Positions 1 to 9,094 of a stretch of DNA of 64,000 nt are shown piece by piece. Below the pieces are notes generated by a model, which saw only the letters and a list, made by a program, of their open reading frames with translations, was not told the origin of the DNA and made no database searches. Made by a program: the position numbers and the translations under genes. Positions within the stretch are counted from its first letter, which is position 1. Each line of letters starts with the position of its first letter. Source of the stretch: BJGV01 sp003230615 (GTDB lineage Bacteria; Pseudomonadota; Gammaproteobacteria; Burkholderiales; Nitrosomonadaceae); contig OY760140.1 of the NCBI GenBank assembly GCA_963663215.1, positions 434,001-498,000 of the forward strand, in the 5' to 3' direction.

Positions 1-510
1 ACTTTGACAGATAACAATGGGCGTAAGGCGGATTTCCGGAACGTAGTCATCATTATGACTACCAATGCTGGGGCTGAATCACTTGCCAAGACCTCTATTG
101 GTTTCACCAAATCGATCCAGGCAGGCGATGAGATGGCTGATATTAGACGCATATTCACACCAGAATTTCGCAATCGACTAGATGCAATTATTTCATTTGC
201 AGCTCTGGACAAAGACGTGATTATGCGAGTGGCAGATAAATTCCTGATGCAATTGGAGGCGCAGTTGCATGAGAAAAAGGTAGAGGTGATATTTACTGAT
301 GCATTGAGAGAATATCTTGTTAAAGACGGATTTGACCTTATCATGGGCGCGCGCCCTATGGCACGTCTCATTCAGGACACCATTCGTAGTGCTTTGGCAG
401 ATGAATTGTTATTTGGGCGTCTTGTCAACGGAGGAAAGGTAACTGTGGATTCAGATGCTGACGGTAATGTGAAACTTCAGTTTGAGGAAGAAACTGCAGT
501 GATTTTATAA
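1..510 (+). CDS. clpA: ATP-dependent Clp protease ATPase subunit ClpA, C-terminal part (partial at 5' end)
   Basis: The reading frame is open from the first base, so this is the 3' end of a longer gene. ClpA is the AAA+ unfoldase that feeds substrates (including N-end-rule substrates) to ClpP in the cytoplasm. The visible part is the second AAA+ module: LTDNNGRKADFRN, sensor-1 region MTTNAGAE, the arginine-finger region FTPEFRNRLD, and sensor-2 GARPMARLIQD near the end. This order and the C-terminal D2-small domain match ClpA rather than ClpB. The adaptor gene clpS would be expected upstream, outside the window. The next gene is convergent. Identity is close to certain. Confidence 0.95.
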   Translation, partial: TLTDNNGRKADFRNVVIIMTTNAGAESLAKTSIGFTKSIQAGDEMADIRRIFTPEFRNRLDAIISFAALDKDVIMRVADKFLMQLEAQLHEKKVEVIFTDALREYLVKDGFDLIMGARPMARLIQDTIRSALADELLFGRLVNGGKVTVDSDADGNVKLQFEEETAVIL

Positions 511-547
511 AGGTTGCTTGCCATTACTATAATTTTTAGTCAAAGAA

Positions 548-1426
548 CTAGTGGGCTTCTTCAACTTTTATTAGCACCGTACGCTGTTCATTGATAATCA
601 TGTCGCTATGTGGAGAATTTGGAGTGGAAGCCTGTCTAGATTTGTTCCTCTCAGAACCACCTAGGTCTATCCATTCTCCTAGCCTGCCTGAAACGGAAGT
701 AACTATGTGCTGAGTGTTGATACCGCCTGGTAATTGGCGATTAGGAGTATTTTGTTGGGGGCTTACCTCCAGGGTTACGTGCCTTCCATTCACACGTGGC
801 ACCAGAGTAAAGCCAGTGGTCACATCATGAAATTGTACGCTCTCAATTACCCGCACCCCTTGTGGTGTGTGAATTATATTGCGTAAAGGTATTGGCAACG
901 ACTTGCCTATATGAATGGAAGCATAGCCGTCATCTAAAACTTGTATGTGCTGTGTATTTCTTTCATTTTCCAACTTCTGGTGATTAAGCACTTGGACTTT
1001 AAGATCATCGTCTCCATATTTATCGCCAATAATCAGACCGCGGTGACCGGTGCTGCCAGGGACTTTTATTCTTATTTTTCCTTTACTTGCCTTTCCAGAA
1101 AGTTTAAGTAAATTTCGTGCAGTTACGCGGTCTACATCTTGCATTACAGTTAATATTAGACGGCGTCGTGCAGAGTCGATTTCGTTCAGAAGTTGTTTGA
1201 TTTCTTGTAAATTATCTGGGGTCGTACGGATGATGAGTCGACCCCGCATGCCGCTTAGCGCACCCTGTTTGTCCAAGAAAGGGTTGATCAGCGGAATAAT
1301 CTCATCAGCAGTACGGTGCTTCAGCTGAATTACTTCTAGTATAGTTGGATCGGCCGTCACAATTGCCGGCAATATGAGTAACCCAATTACATTGGTTATT
1401 GCAATAGTTCTACGTATTGTAAACAT
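548..1426 (-). CDS. Secretin N-domain (NolW-like) exported protein
   Basis: A 292-aa protein with an N-terminal signal peptide (cleavage probably after IVTA-D, about residue 26). Next comes a secretin N1/NolW-type module: VIQLKHRTADEIIPLINPFL, then a GMRGRLIIRTTPDN-QEIKQLLNEID stretch, roughly residues 30-90. The C-terminal half contains VLDDGYASIHIGKSLPIPLR and VTTGFTLVPRVNGRHVTLEVSPQ, which look like the beginning of a secretin core. The protein is far shorter than GspD/PilQ and no complete outer-membrane barrel is evident. Similar stand-alone proteins occur in beta- and gammaproteobacteria, with no role I can name. It is convergent with clpA and has no type II or IV secretion neighbours here. 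Function unknown. Confidence 0.7.
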   Translation of the reverse strand: MFTIRRTIAITNVIGLLILPAIVTADPTILEVIQLKHRTADEIIPLINPFLDKQGALSGMRGRLIIRTTPDNLQEIKQLLNEIDSARRRLILTVMQDVDRVTARNLLKLSGKASKGKIRIKVPGSTGHRGLIIGDKYGDDDLKVQVLNHQKLENERNTQHIQVLDDGYASIHIGKSLPIPLRNIIHTPQGVRVIESVQFHDVTTGFTLVPRVNGRHVTLEVSPQQNTPNRQLPGGINTQHIVTSVSGRLGEWIDLGGSERNKSRQASTPNSPHSDMIINEQRTVLIKVEEAH

Positions 1427-1678
1427 TGGATTCTTAAATATGTACTTATCTTACATGCAAAATAAAGGAGAGTTTTGTAATGGAAAAGTAAAAATAAGCA
1501 TAAACAAATAAATATTTAATTGAGTTTTACCTATTTCTTTTTAACCTAGACCACAGAATTACTCCCCAAATATTACTTTACGTAGATTCATAACTACACT
1601 TATTTAGATAGTCACATAATTTAACGTACTTGTTCATATCTAAATAATTCGAAGGGCACTAGTTATTTGCATTCTATA

Positions 1679-1707
1679 CTTTACTGATAACAATTATCAT
1701 TTATAAT
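1679..1707 (+). promoter_or_regulatory. Fur box within a putative promoter for the iron transporter
   Basis: The 329-bp gap 1427-1755 is AT-rich and holds one clear signal. Bases 1685-1699 read TGATAACAATTATCA, which matches the 7-1-7 Fur consensus (TGATAATnATTATCA) at all but one base. It lies between a -35-like TTTACT (1680-1685) and a TATAAT (1702-1707), so bound Fur would block the promoter. The gene behind it encodes a ferric-iron binding protein, which agrees with Fur control. Confidence 0.75.
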
Positions 1708-1755
1708 AGCGCTGTTTTATCCACTTTTCTTTATATTCAAAGGTCATAATTAAAG

Positions 1756-2769
1756 ATGCTAAAAATATGGTTTAGCCGCTATCCGGTTGTAATATTCTTC
1801 TGTGCTGCTTTGTTCAGCTCGAATCTGGCTTATGCGGAGCAAGTAGTTGTTTACTCAGCACGAATTGAAAAACTCATCAAGCCGATGTTTGACGCATTCA
1901 CAAAAAATACTGGTGTACCAGTCAAATTTGTTACTGATAAAGCAGGGGTATTGCTCGAGCGTCTTAAGGCAGAAGGTAAGAATACGCCTGCTGACATGTT
2001 GATTACTACGGACGCGGGCAATCTGTGGGAAGCTGTACAAGAAGGATTGTTGCAGCCTATAGAGTCAGAGACCCTGGAAGCCAATATACCCGCTCACTTA
2101 CGTGATCCACAGAAACAATGGTTTGGCTTGTCTGTACGTGCTCGAACTATCGTCTACAATACTCAAAAAGTAAAACTCGCCGATCTGTCCACTTATGAGG
2201 ACTTGGCTAATCCAAAGTGGAGAGGACGTCTATGTTTACGCACTTCTAAGAAAGTATATAACCAGTCACTGGTAGCGATGATGATCGCTGAACACGGTGA
2301 AACATGGTCCGAACAAGTCGTGAGAGGTTGGGTTGCTAACCTTGCCACTGAACCCTTGGCCAATGATACTAAAGCAATGGAATTTGTCGCTGCAGGCAAG
2401 TGTGACGTGACCATCGTCAATAGTTATTACTATGGTCGCCTGATCAAGAAGAAACCTAATATACCGCTGGCAATTTTCTGGCCTAATCAAGCTGGAAGTG
2501 GTGTTCATGTCAATATTTCTGGTGCAGGTATTACCAAGAACGCAAGAAATAAACATGCTGCGATCATGTTATTAGAATTTTTGTCATCAAAGAAGGCACA
2601 GAATTTATTTGCAGACGTAAATATGGAGTACCCAGCCAATCCAAAAATAAAGCCTGATTCAATAGTGATGGGATGGGGGAGTTTTAAGCAGAACCAGATG
2701 AACGTTGTCGCAGCCGGTGAGTTACAAACTGAAGCCGTAAAACTGATGGATCGAGTAGGTTATCAATAA
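1756..2769 (+). CDS. fbpA: Fe(III) ABC transporter periplasmic binding protein (FutA/FbpA family)
   Basis: A 337-aa periplasmic protein that captures ferric iron and hands it to the permease encoded next. It has a signal peptide (hydrophobic core VVIFFCAALFSSN, cleavage after AYA-EQ). The mature start QVVVYSARIEKLIKPMFDAF is typical of class II Fe(III) binding proteins. The tyrosine cluster NSYYYGRL near residues 221-228 supplies the phenolate iron ligands in this family. It is the first gene of a three-gene operon and sits behind a near-consensus Fur box. The ATG start is chosen because it gives a complete signal peptide; the ribosome binding site is weak. Family identity is secure; iron specificity is inferred from the tyrosines and the Fur box. 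Confidence 0.9.
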   Translation: MLKIWFSRYPVVIFFCAALFSSNLAYAEQVVVYSARIEKLIKPMFDAFTKNTGVPVKFVTDKAGVLLERLKAEGKNTPADMLITTDAGNLWEAVQEGLLQPIESETLEANIPAHLRDPQKQWFGLSVRARTIVYNTQKVKLADLSTYEDLANPKWRGRLCLRTSKKVYNQSLVAMMIAEHGETWSEQVVRGWVANLATEPLANDTKAMEFVAAGKCDVTIVNSYYYGRLIKKKPNIPLAIFWPNQAGSGVHVNISGAGITKNARNKHAAIMLLEFLSSKKAQNLFADVNMEYPANPKIKPDSIVMGWGSFKQNQMNVVAAGELQTEAVKLMDRVGYQ

Positions 2770-2786
2770 GGCAAAATAGGTAATGT

Positions 2787-4463
2787 GTGGAACGCTCAAT
2801 GAAGTCGGAAGGTGGAAGTACGAGAACTAGTTTTTTTAATTGTCCGCCTTATGGTTTCCAAGCTATATTTAGCTGGCGTTTCATACCCGTTCTTGTCGCT
2901 GTACTGGTACTTATTCCCGTAGGCACTATCATCTTGTCATTTCTTGCTCCTGCAGGAGATGTCTGGCAGCATCTGGTAGAAACCATTTTACCTAGTTTGT
3001 TGATAAATACGTTTTGGCTCACGCTTGGAGTAGCTGCCAGTTCAGCGTTGCTAGGAGTGAGCTTAGCCTGGTTCACTGCAGTATGTGAATTTCCTGGGCG
3101 AAAGTTTTTTTCTTGGGGGCTATTACTACCGCTTGCCATCCCCGCATATGTCATGGCATTTGTTACTCTTGGTTTGTTCGATTTTACCGGCCCTGTACAA
3201 ACATTATTACGATCTTGGGTGGGACCAGAGCAGTTCTGGTTCCCAAGCGTACGAGGTAGGCTGGGTGTCATTATAGTAATGACCTTTGCTTTTTATCCCT
3301 ACGTATATTTGCTGGCGCGCAATGCATTCCTTACCCAGGGAAAGCGTTCGTTAGAAGCTGCGCAGTCGCTGGGATTTAATCGTATGCAAGGGTTTCTTAA
3401 GGTAGCGTTACCGATGGCGCGCCCATGGATAGCAAGTGGAGTGATGCTGGTTCTTATGGAAACTCTAGCGGATTTTGGAACGGTGGCAGTATTTAATTAT
3501 GATACCTTCACAACAGCCATCTATAAAGCGTGGTTCAGCATGTTCTCCTTATCTGCAGCCTCTCAGCTTGCATCGTTGCTGATTGTAATTATATTCGCAT
3601 TGATCGTCATGGAGCAGCAATTTCGCTCACGCATGCGCTATGCAGAGACTAAGCATAGTTCACGTATTACCCGCATTCCACTTACAGGATGGCGTGCTTG
3701 GGGGGTAGCTGGGTTTGCCTTAGCCATTTTGTTTTTTGCTTTCCTGCTACCGATTACACAATTAATTATTTGGGCCACAGATACTTTCGTAGAAGAGTTC
3801 AACCAACTATATCTGGGCTTTCTTTGGCACTCGCTGATGTTATCTGGGCTCGCCGCGCTACTTACTTGTTCTGTTGCGGTACTAGTGGTCTACTCGGCGC
3901 GCCGTCACCCCGATACAGTCACCCGTGTTGCAGTGCGCATTGCCACCATAGGTTATGCTCTGCCTGGTGTAGTTTTGGCAGTAGGGATTTTTGTTCCGCT
4001 CGCATGGTTGGATAACTGGTTGAGTGAAATGGCCATGCAACTATTTCATATTGAAACCGGACTTTTAATTCAGGGCACGCTTGCAATCATGTTAATTGCC
4101 TACATGACCCGTTTTCTCGCGGTTGGTCATAATCCAATAGATAGCGCCATGCAACGTATTACTTTTAGTATAGATGAGGCCTCAATGGGGCTCGGGTTAA
4201 ACGGATGGAGCATGTTAAAGCGCATTCATTTGCCGATCTTAAAAGGTGGAATATTTACCGCTGTTACACTAGTGTTTGTGGATGTTATGAAAGAAATGCC
4301 TATTACCTTGATGACTAGACCTTTTGGTTGGGACACACTTGCAGTACGGATTTTCGAAATGACCTCTGAAGGTGAGTGGGAGCAAGCAGCTTTGCCCGCA
4401 GTAGCGTTGGTGCTGGCAGGGCTGATTCCAATAGTATTGCTTACGCGACAAGTTGAAAAATAA
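2787..4463 (+). CDS. fbpB: Fe(III) ABC transporter permease, two fused permease domains
   Basis: A 558-aa inner-membrane protein in which two binding-protein-dependent permease domains are fused, as is normal for FbpB/FutB. About twelve hydrophobic segments are visible. Two EAA-type loops that contact the ATPase can be seen, SLEAAQSLGFN in the first half and SIDEASMGLGLN in the second. It lies 17 bp after fbpA and overlaps or abuts the ATPase gene, so the three are co-transcribed. The start given is GTG at 2787; an in-frame ATG at 2799 is a fair alternative and loses only four residues. No odd features. Confidence 0.9.
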   Translation: MERSMKSEGGSTRTSFFNCPPYGFQAIFSWRFIPVLVAVLVLIPVGTIILSFLAPAGDVWQHLVETILPSLLINTFWLTLGVAASSALLGVSLAWFTAVCEFPGRKFFSWGLLLPLAIPAYVMAFVTLGLFDFTGPVQTLLRSWVGPEQFWFPSVRGRLGVIIVMTFAFYPYVYLLARNAFLTQGKRSLEAAQSLGFNRMQGFLKVALPMARPWIASGVMLVLMETLADFGTVAVFNYDTFTTAIYKAWFSMFSLSAASQLASLLIVIIFALIVMEQQFRSRMRYAETKHSSRITRIPLTGWRAWGVAGFALAILFFAFLLPITQLIIWATDTFVEEFNQLYLGFLWHSLMLSGLAALLTCSVAVLVVYSARRHPDTVTRVAVRIATIGYALPGVVLAVGIFVPLAWLDNWLSEMAMQLFHIETGLLIQGTLAIMLIAYMTRFLAVGHNPIDSAMQRITFSIDEASMGLGLNGWSMLKRIHLPILKGGIFTAVTLVFVDVMKEMPITLMTRPFGWDTLAVRIFEMTSEGEWEQAALPAVALVLAGLIPIVLLTRQVEK

Positions 4464-4467
4464 TTGT

Positions 4468-5544
4468 ATGGATATATCCCTGCTCAAGTTAACAAATATA
4501 AATCAAGCCTACGGTAATCAGGTGGTGGTTAATAATTTATCGCTCACCCTTAAAAAGGGGGTGATCGGCTGCCTTTTAGGACCAAGTGGATGTGGAAAGA
4601 CTACGGTCTTACGTTGCATTGCAGGATTTGAGCCGATAACAACGGGGGAGATTTCGCTAAACGATGTGAAGGTGAATAGCTCTGGATTTTCATTACGACC
4701 AGAGAAGCGGCGCATCGGAATGGTGTTTCAGGATTATGCATTGTTTCCTCATCTCACCGTAGCTTCTAATATCGATTTTGGCTTGTATTATTTGCATCAC
4801 ACAGAGCGTACGTTACGCGTGACCGAAATGCTTCAGACCGTGGGTCTTGCCGATGTGACAAACAGTTATCCTCACGAGCTTTCCGGAGGTCAGCAGCAGC
4901 GTGTAGCATTGGCACGTGCATTGGCTCCAAGGCCTGATTTGCTATTACTGGATGAGCCTTTCTCTAATCTGGATGTGAATCTCCGCGAACGTTTGAGTTT
5001 AGAGATACGAGATATTCTCAAAAGTCAGGGTACTACAGCTATTCTTGTAACCCACGATCAGAACGAGGCTTTTGCTATTGCAGACGAGATTGGTGTCATG
5101 CATCACGGTGAAATCATACAATGGGATACTGCTTATAATCTCTATCATCGTCCTTCTAGCCGCTTCGTTGCAAATTTTGTAGGACAGGGTGTATTTCTTT
5201 CTGGTAGGGTTCTTGACCCACGCCATGTCGAGATTGAACTGGGGGTTCTAACAGCAGATATTTCACATCAATGTACATCGGACTGTCGTGTGTGTGGTGC
5301 AGGATGTTACGTTGACGTATTAGTACGTCCAGACGATATTGTGCATGACGATACTAGTTCTCTTCAGGCACAGGTAGTACACAAGGCCTTCCGCGGCGCT
5401 GAGATTTTATATACGCTACGTCTGCCCGGGGGTGGTACAGCACTATCACTGGTACCAAGCCATCATAATCACGCTATTGGCGAGAATATTGGCATTAAAC
5501 TGGAAGTGGATCATGTGGTGGCATTCAGCCAAACAGCACCATAA
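4468..5544 (+). CDS. fbpC: Fe(III) ABC transporter ATP-binding protein
   Basis: The ATPase that powers the ferric-iron importer at the inner membrane. It has Walker A GPSGCGKTT, the Q-loop in VFQDYALFPHLTV, signature LSGGQQQR and Walker B LLLLDEPFSNLD, then the switch histidine in LVTHDQNEA. The C-terminal TOBE-like part (VLVRPDDIVHDD, VHKAFRGAEILYTLRL) matches the iron/sulfate/spermidine transporter class. Just before it is a four-cysteine segment, CTSDCRVCGAGC, that could bind metal. I chose ATG at 4468; an in-frame TTG at 4453 overlaps the permease end. The gene is translationally close to fbpB. Confidence 0.9.
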   Translation: MDISLLKLTNINQAYGNQVVVNNLSLTLKKGVIGCLLGPSGCGKTTVLRCIAGFEPITTGEISLNDVKVNSSGFSLRPEKRRIGMVFQDYALFPHLTVASNIDFGLYYLHHTERTLRVTEMLQTVGLADVTNSYPHELSGGQQQRVALARALAPRPDLLLLDEPFSNLDVNLRERLSLEIRDILKSQGTTAILVTHDQNEAFAIADEIGVMHHGEIIQWDTAYNLYHRPSSRFVANFVGQGVFLSGRVLDPRHVEIELGVLTADISHQCTSDCRVCGAGCYVDVLVRPDDIVHDDTSSLQAQVVHKAFRGAEILYTLRLPGGGTALSLVPSHHNHAIGENIGIKLEVDHVVAFSQTAP

Positions 5545-5580
5545 TTTCGTGGAGCAGGCATTGTGTAAGCAGACGTGTTA

Positions 5581-6606
5581 TTAAAGTGCTTTCTCATTAT
5601 ATCGAGCTGCACGAATTTCTTCGGATAGTTGCAGCACCGACATGGCATAACGAATACTACGATTGTAGCGAGTAATAACGTAGAAATTATTAAAACCTAA
5701 CCAGTATTCCATCTCACTGTCATTCTTTAGTTCGATCAGTGTAGCTTGACGTTCATTTGGGAAGTCTATCAAAGGTGTAATTCCTAATTTTTTCATTTTC
5801 TCTATTGTATGGAGAGGCTTATATCCTGCAACCAAAGTCTTGTGATGGTTGTTATCACCGATTCGCGCACGCGTTGCTATTGGGCCGCCAACCTCCCATC
5901 CGTGAACTATCAAGTAGTTGGCCACGCTACCTATTGAATCTGCGACATTGCTCGACAAATCAATTTTTCCATCACTGTCAAAATCTACCGCGTAATTACG
6001 GTAGCTGCTAGGCATGAATTGTGGGATGCCTATTGCGCCAGCATAGGAGCCCTTGATACTGAACATGTTTGTATCTTGCTCTCGAGTTAGCAACAAGTAT
6101 TGTTCCAACTCATCGCGGAAGAATTCAGCGCGTCTAGGATAATTAAACGCTAAAGTTGTCAACGCATCCAGTACGCGATGCCTGCCAGTCCGTGCTCCAT
6201 AAAGGGTTTCTACCCCGATTATCGCTACAATAACTGCTTCGGGGACACCAAACTTCTTACTTGCCCGTTCTAGCGTCCCAGTATTGTTATTCCAGAAAGT
6301 AACGCCATCTGCAACGCGTCTCGGGTTAACAAAAATGGGACGGTATTCATGCCATGGTCTAGATGTACTCGGGAGGGAAATCGCACTGATTATAGCCTGT
6401 TTAAATTGAGTTTTACTGAATATGCTTTTAAGTTCGGATTCTTCAAATCCATGACGTTCTACCATCTCAACGATAAAATTTTCAATTTCTGGGCGTAGTT
6501 GCGTTGCCATTACAGACAGACTCCAACAAAGAGCAAAAAAACCACTTGCAAGCAGTAACGTTGATAGATAGCTAGAATTTTTAATAATTTTCTGAATTTG
6601 ACGCAT
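5581..6606 (-). CDS. mltB: Membrane-bound lytic murein transglycosylase B family protein
   Basis: A 341-aa envelope enzyme that cleaves the MurNAc-GlcNAc bond of peptidoglycan, leaving 1,6-anhydro ends. The N-terminus has a membrane/signal segment (LSTLLLASGFFALCWSLSV); no lipobox cysteine is evident, so it may be periplasmic rather than a lipoprotein. The catalytic glutamate is in AIIGVETLYGARTGRHRVLDAL, about residues 128-149. Further family blocks are FNYPRRAEFFRDELEQYLLL, GSYAGAIGIPQFMPSSYR and DFDSDGKIDLS-NVADSIGSVANYL. It is convergent with the iron operon and appears monocistronic. Confidence 0.9.
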   Translation of the reverse strand: MRQIQKIIKNSSYLSTLLLASGFFALCWSLSVMATQLRPEIENFIVEMVERHGFEESELKSIFSKTQFKQAIISAISLPSTSRPWHEYRPIFVNPRRVADGVTFWNNNTGTLERASKKFGVPEAVIVAIIGVETLYGARTGRHRVLDALTTLAFNYPRRAEFFRDELEQYLLLTREQDTNMFSIKGSYAGAIGIPQFMPSSYRNYAVDFDSDGKIDLSSNVADSIGSVANYLIVHGWEVGGPIATRARIGDNNHHKTLVAGYKPLHTIEKMKKLGITPLIDFPNERQATLIELKNDSEMEYWLGFNNFYVITRYNRSIRYAMSVLQLSEEIRAARYNEKAL

Positions 6607-7150
6607 AGATATTTAAAATAGAAGTGACAGATATGTCCACATATGAGGAAACATTAAAATAATACAAAGTACTACTTTAAATGCTGCTAGCACAGAAACG
6701 TATACAAGGTGTCACATAACAAAAAATAACTGCTAGTACTTAACATGGACATATTCTAGCAAACTTCCAGTTTTCGCCTTAGTTCGTTTCATCATATCTC
6801 ACATTTGTAGAAGCAGATCAAGGGAGTTCTATTATATCTCCGCTCGAAGTCTAGTCCTATATCGTGTGCGGTAATATCGTAGTTACATTGACCCATTATC
6901 CTGTTGAGCGTAAAGTTAGATGCAAGGGTAATCTAATATATTTTCTTCTTTTAGTTTCAATATTTTCCATTTACCAAGGATTGCGGACTTAGTTTATGAT
7001 CAACTAGCACACTTTTTCTACACAGTGTCTGATAGGTACGGCATTAGTATTTCGTTCCACACTGCTAAATCTGTAACTCCAGAATAAGCGTCTCTAAAAT
7101 GCTGTTGTAATCCAGTTATATGTGATCATGGAATTGGCCAGTTTTTTGAT
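6607..7150. other. 544-bp stretch without a recognised gene
   Basis: AT-rich sequence between the divergent mltB and hemD. I see no credible ORF, tRNA, repeat or terminator. It must hold the promoters of both genes, but no box is strong enough to assign. hemC, which often precedes hemD, is not here even as a fragment that I can recognise. Confidence 0.5.
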
Positions 7151-7960
7151 ATGAATACTGACCCTTATTTAGATAGTATTTCGATTGTGCCAAATACGGT
7201 TGGTCCATTAGCGGGCATAAGTGTTTTGATTACGCGACCGGTAATACCTGCCTCCCGTACCGCTAGGCGGTTAGCAGTACTTGGTGCTACACCCTTTGTG
7301 TTTCCTACTATCCTTATCGAGTCATCAGTAGACAAAGAGCAAATAAAGACAGCGCTAGCATCATTACCCGGGGTTTATGCTGTAATTTTTGTAAGCCCCA
7401 GTGCAGTGGAAATAACACTTGCAGATGGTATAAAACTCCCGCACGTGATCAAGGTATTCGCTCCGGGATCGGGTACTGCTGAAGAGCTAAATCTACGTGG
7501 CATTGATAATGTACTAACACCGCTAAAAAACTTTGATAGTGAAGGTTTGCTCGAACTACCTGATTTGCAGTCAGCGCATGTTAATGGACGCCGTATATTG
7601 ATATTTCGTGGAAATGGTGGGCGAGAGTTGTTACGTAACGAACTAATGCAGCGTGGGGCTCAGGTGGAGGTTATTACCACCTACCATCGTTGTATTCCGA
7701 CTACACCACCCACCGGATTGCTTGAACTACTAGCTGCGAAGAAAGTAACCGCTATTTCGGTAATGAGTAGCTCTGCTGTAATAAATCTTGTTAGCCTGGT
7801 GCCTGCACATGATCATAACCAGATACTATTCTCCTTACCAGTGTATGCGAGCCATAAGCGTATTAAGGCTGCTGCAGAGGTGCTTGGCTTCCTGAACGTG
7901 ATGGAAACTGGGCCTGGTGATGAAGGTCTGATTGCTACACTCCTTAACCTTAGGAATTAA
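7151..7960 (+). CDS. hemD: Uroporphyrinogen-III synthase
   Basis: A 269-aa cytoplasmic enzyme that closes hydroxymethylbilane with inversion of ring D, the branch step toward haem, sirohaem and cobalamin. Family features: start of the fold at LAGISVLITRPVIPASRTARRL, FVSPSAVEI, the linker GFDSEGLLEL-like FDSEGLLELP, ILIFRGNGGRELL, AQVEVITTYHRCIP, and TAISVMSSSAVINL. HemD is poorly conserved, but this order of blocks is diagnostic. The gene stands alone: hemC is not adjacent and no hemX/hemY follows. The next gene, folB, is convergent. Confidence 0.9.
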   Translation: MNTDPYLDSISIVPNTVGPLAGISVLITRPVIPASRTARRLAVLGATPFVFPTILIESSVDKEQIKTALASLPGVYAVIFVSPSAVEITLADGIKLPHVIKVFAPGSGTAEELNLRGIDNVLTPLKNFDSEGLLELPDLQSAHVNGRRILIFRGNGGRELLRNELMQRGAQVEVITTYHRCIPTTPPTGLLELLAAKKVTAISVMSSSAVINLVSLVPAHDHNQILFSLPVYASHKRIKAAAEVLGFLNVMETGPGDEGLIATLLNLRN

Positions 7961-8016
7961 ATAAGAGTAAAAGAATCAAATGGCCCCTATCGTGCATTAG
8001 AAATGGTTTGTATACT

Positions 8017-8376
8017 TTACAAAGGTCTTGTTCCTCGTTCAATGCACACTCCAAGTTTCTTCACGCCGCGTATCATACTAAGTTTTGCTACGCTGACTTT
8101 TAGCCATGGTGATTTGAATTCCGTTAAGATGATTTGAGCGATATGTTCAGCTAGTGCTTCCAGCAGGGAGAATTGTTTTTGTGATAAGGTCTCGTTGATT
8201 CGTTTGACGATAAGGGCATAATCCAGCGCGTCCTCGAAACTATCCGTTTGGCAGGCTTTGCTCGTTGGTAGAGCGATTTCTAAGTCAATCTGTATGGTTT
8301 GTGTTACTTGACGCTCCCATGGATAAATTCCAATCAGAGTTTCCGCTTTGAGTTCGTGGAGGAAAATGATATCCAT
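8017..8376 (-). CDS. folB: Dihydroneopterin aldolase
   Basis: A 119-aa tunnelling-fold enzyme that converts 7,8-dihydroneopterin to 6-hydroxymethyl-dihydropterin and glycolaldehyde in folate synthesis. It begins MDIIFLHELKAETLIGIYPWERQ, the usual FolB start with the pterin-site residues in IGIYPWER, followed by DLEIALP, FEDALDYALIVKRI and FSLLEALAEHIAQIIL. The catalytic lysine region is VSVAKLSMIRGVKKLGV. Length is normal (about 120 aa). It is divergent from plsY with about 97 bp between them, an arrangement common in proteobacteria. Confidence 0.9.
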   Translation of the reverse strand: MDIIFLHELKAETLIGIYPWERQVTQTIQIDLEIALPTSKACQTDSFEDALDYALIVKRINETLSQKQFSLLEALAEHIAQIILTEFKSPWLKVSVAKLSMIRGVKKLGVCIERGTRPL

Positions 8377-8485
8377 TCGTATGAATTTAAGAAGTAAGGT
8401 ATTTCTAGGATGTTTCGTAGGGAAGTGGTTTTAACGTAGAATCAAAGAGGATTTTATTCTATTTGCGAAGGCAGTGCCAATCACA

Positions 8486-9094
8486 ATGACAATGATGGTT
8501 TTTATACTGTTGGCTTACCTGCTGGGATCCATCCCCTTTGCAGTGGTCACAAGTTGGATTTTTGGGTTGCCTGATCCACGTACTTTTGGTTCGAAGAACC
8601 CCGGTGCAACTAATATTTTGCGTAGTGGAAATAAAGTAGCTGCAATACTAACTTTTTTGGGTGATGCTGGTAAGGGTTGGATAGCTGTGGCATTGGCACA
8701 ACATTTTGCACCGATCTGGGGGTTGGATAGTGATGCGGTCACCGTAGTGGCATTGGCAGTTTTTCTGGGCCATTTATGGCCGGTATTTTTACACTTTAAG
8801 GGTGGAAGAGGTGTGGCGACAGCAGTAGGTGTGATGATTGGGTTAAATCCTTGGACAGGGTTGTTAGCAGTTGTGACCTGGATTGTAGTTGCAGCAATAT
8901 GGCGTATTTCGTCGTTGTCAGCGTTGGCGGCGGCACTCATCGCTCCGATTTATGCGTGGATGTTTTTGGGTTTTGAGGCAAGTACCTTAGTGATTTTTAT
9001 CATGTCGGTTTTAATTTTCTGGCGGCACAAATCAAATATTACAAACCTGATTTCAGGCAAAGAAGCGCGTTTCGGTAAGAGTGGTACGCCATAG
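8486..9094 (+). CDS. plsY: Acyl-phosphate:glycerol-3-phosphate acyltransferase PlsY
   Basis: An inner-membrane acyltransferase making lysophosphatidic acid from acyl-phosphate and glycerol-3-phosphate, the first step of phospholipid synthesis. About five hydrophobic segments. All three conserved loops are visible: LLGSIPFAVV with FGSKNPGATNILRSG, LGHLWPVFLHFKGGRGVATAVG, and the C-terminal WRHKSNITNLISGKE. The ORF could begin at GTG 8474; ATG at 8486, 8492 or 8495 fits the usual short cytoplasmic tail, and 8486 is chosen without a clear ribosome site. The stop codon is immediately followed by the stop of convergent tsaD, with no spacer. Confidence 0.9.
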   Translation: MTMMVFILLAYLLGSIPFAVVTSWIFGLPDPRTFGSKNPGATNILRSGNKVAAILTFLGDAGKGWIAVALAQHFAPIWGLDSDAVTVVALAVFLGHLWPVFLHFKGGRGVATAVGVMIGLNPWTGLLAVVTWIVVAAIWRISSLSALAAALIAPIYAWMFLGFEASTLVIFIMSVLIFWRHKSNITNLISGKEARFGKSGTP

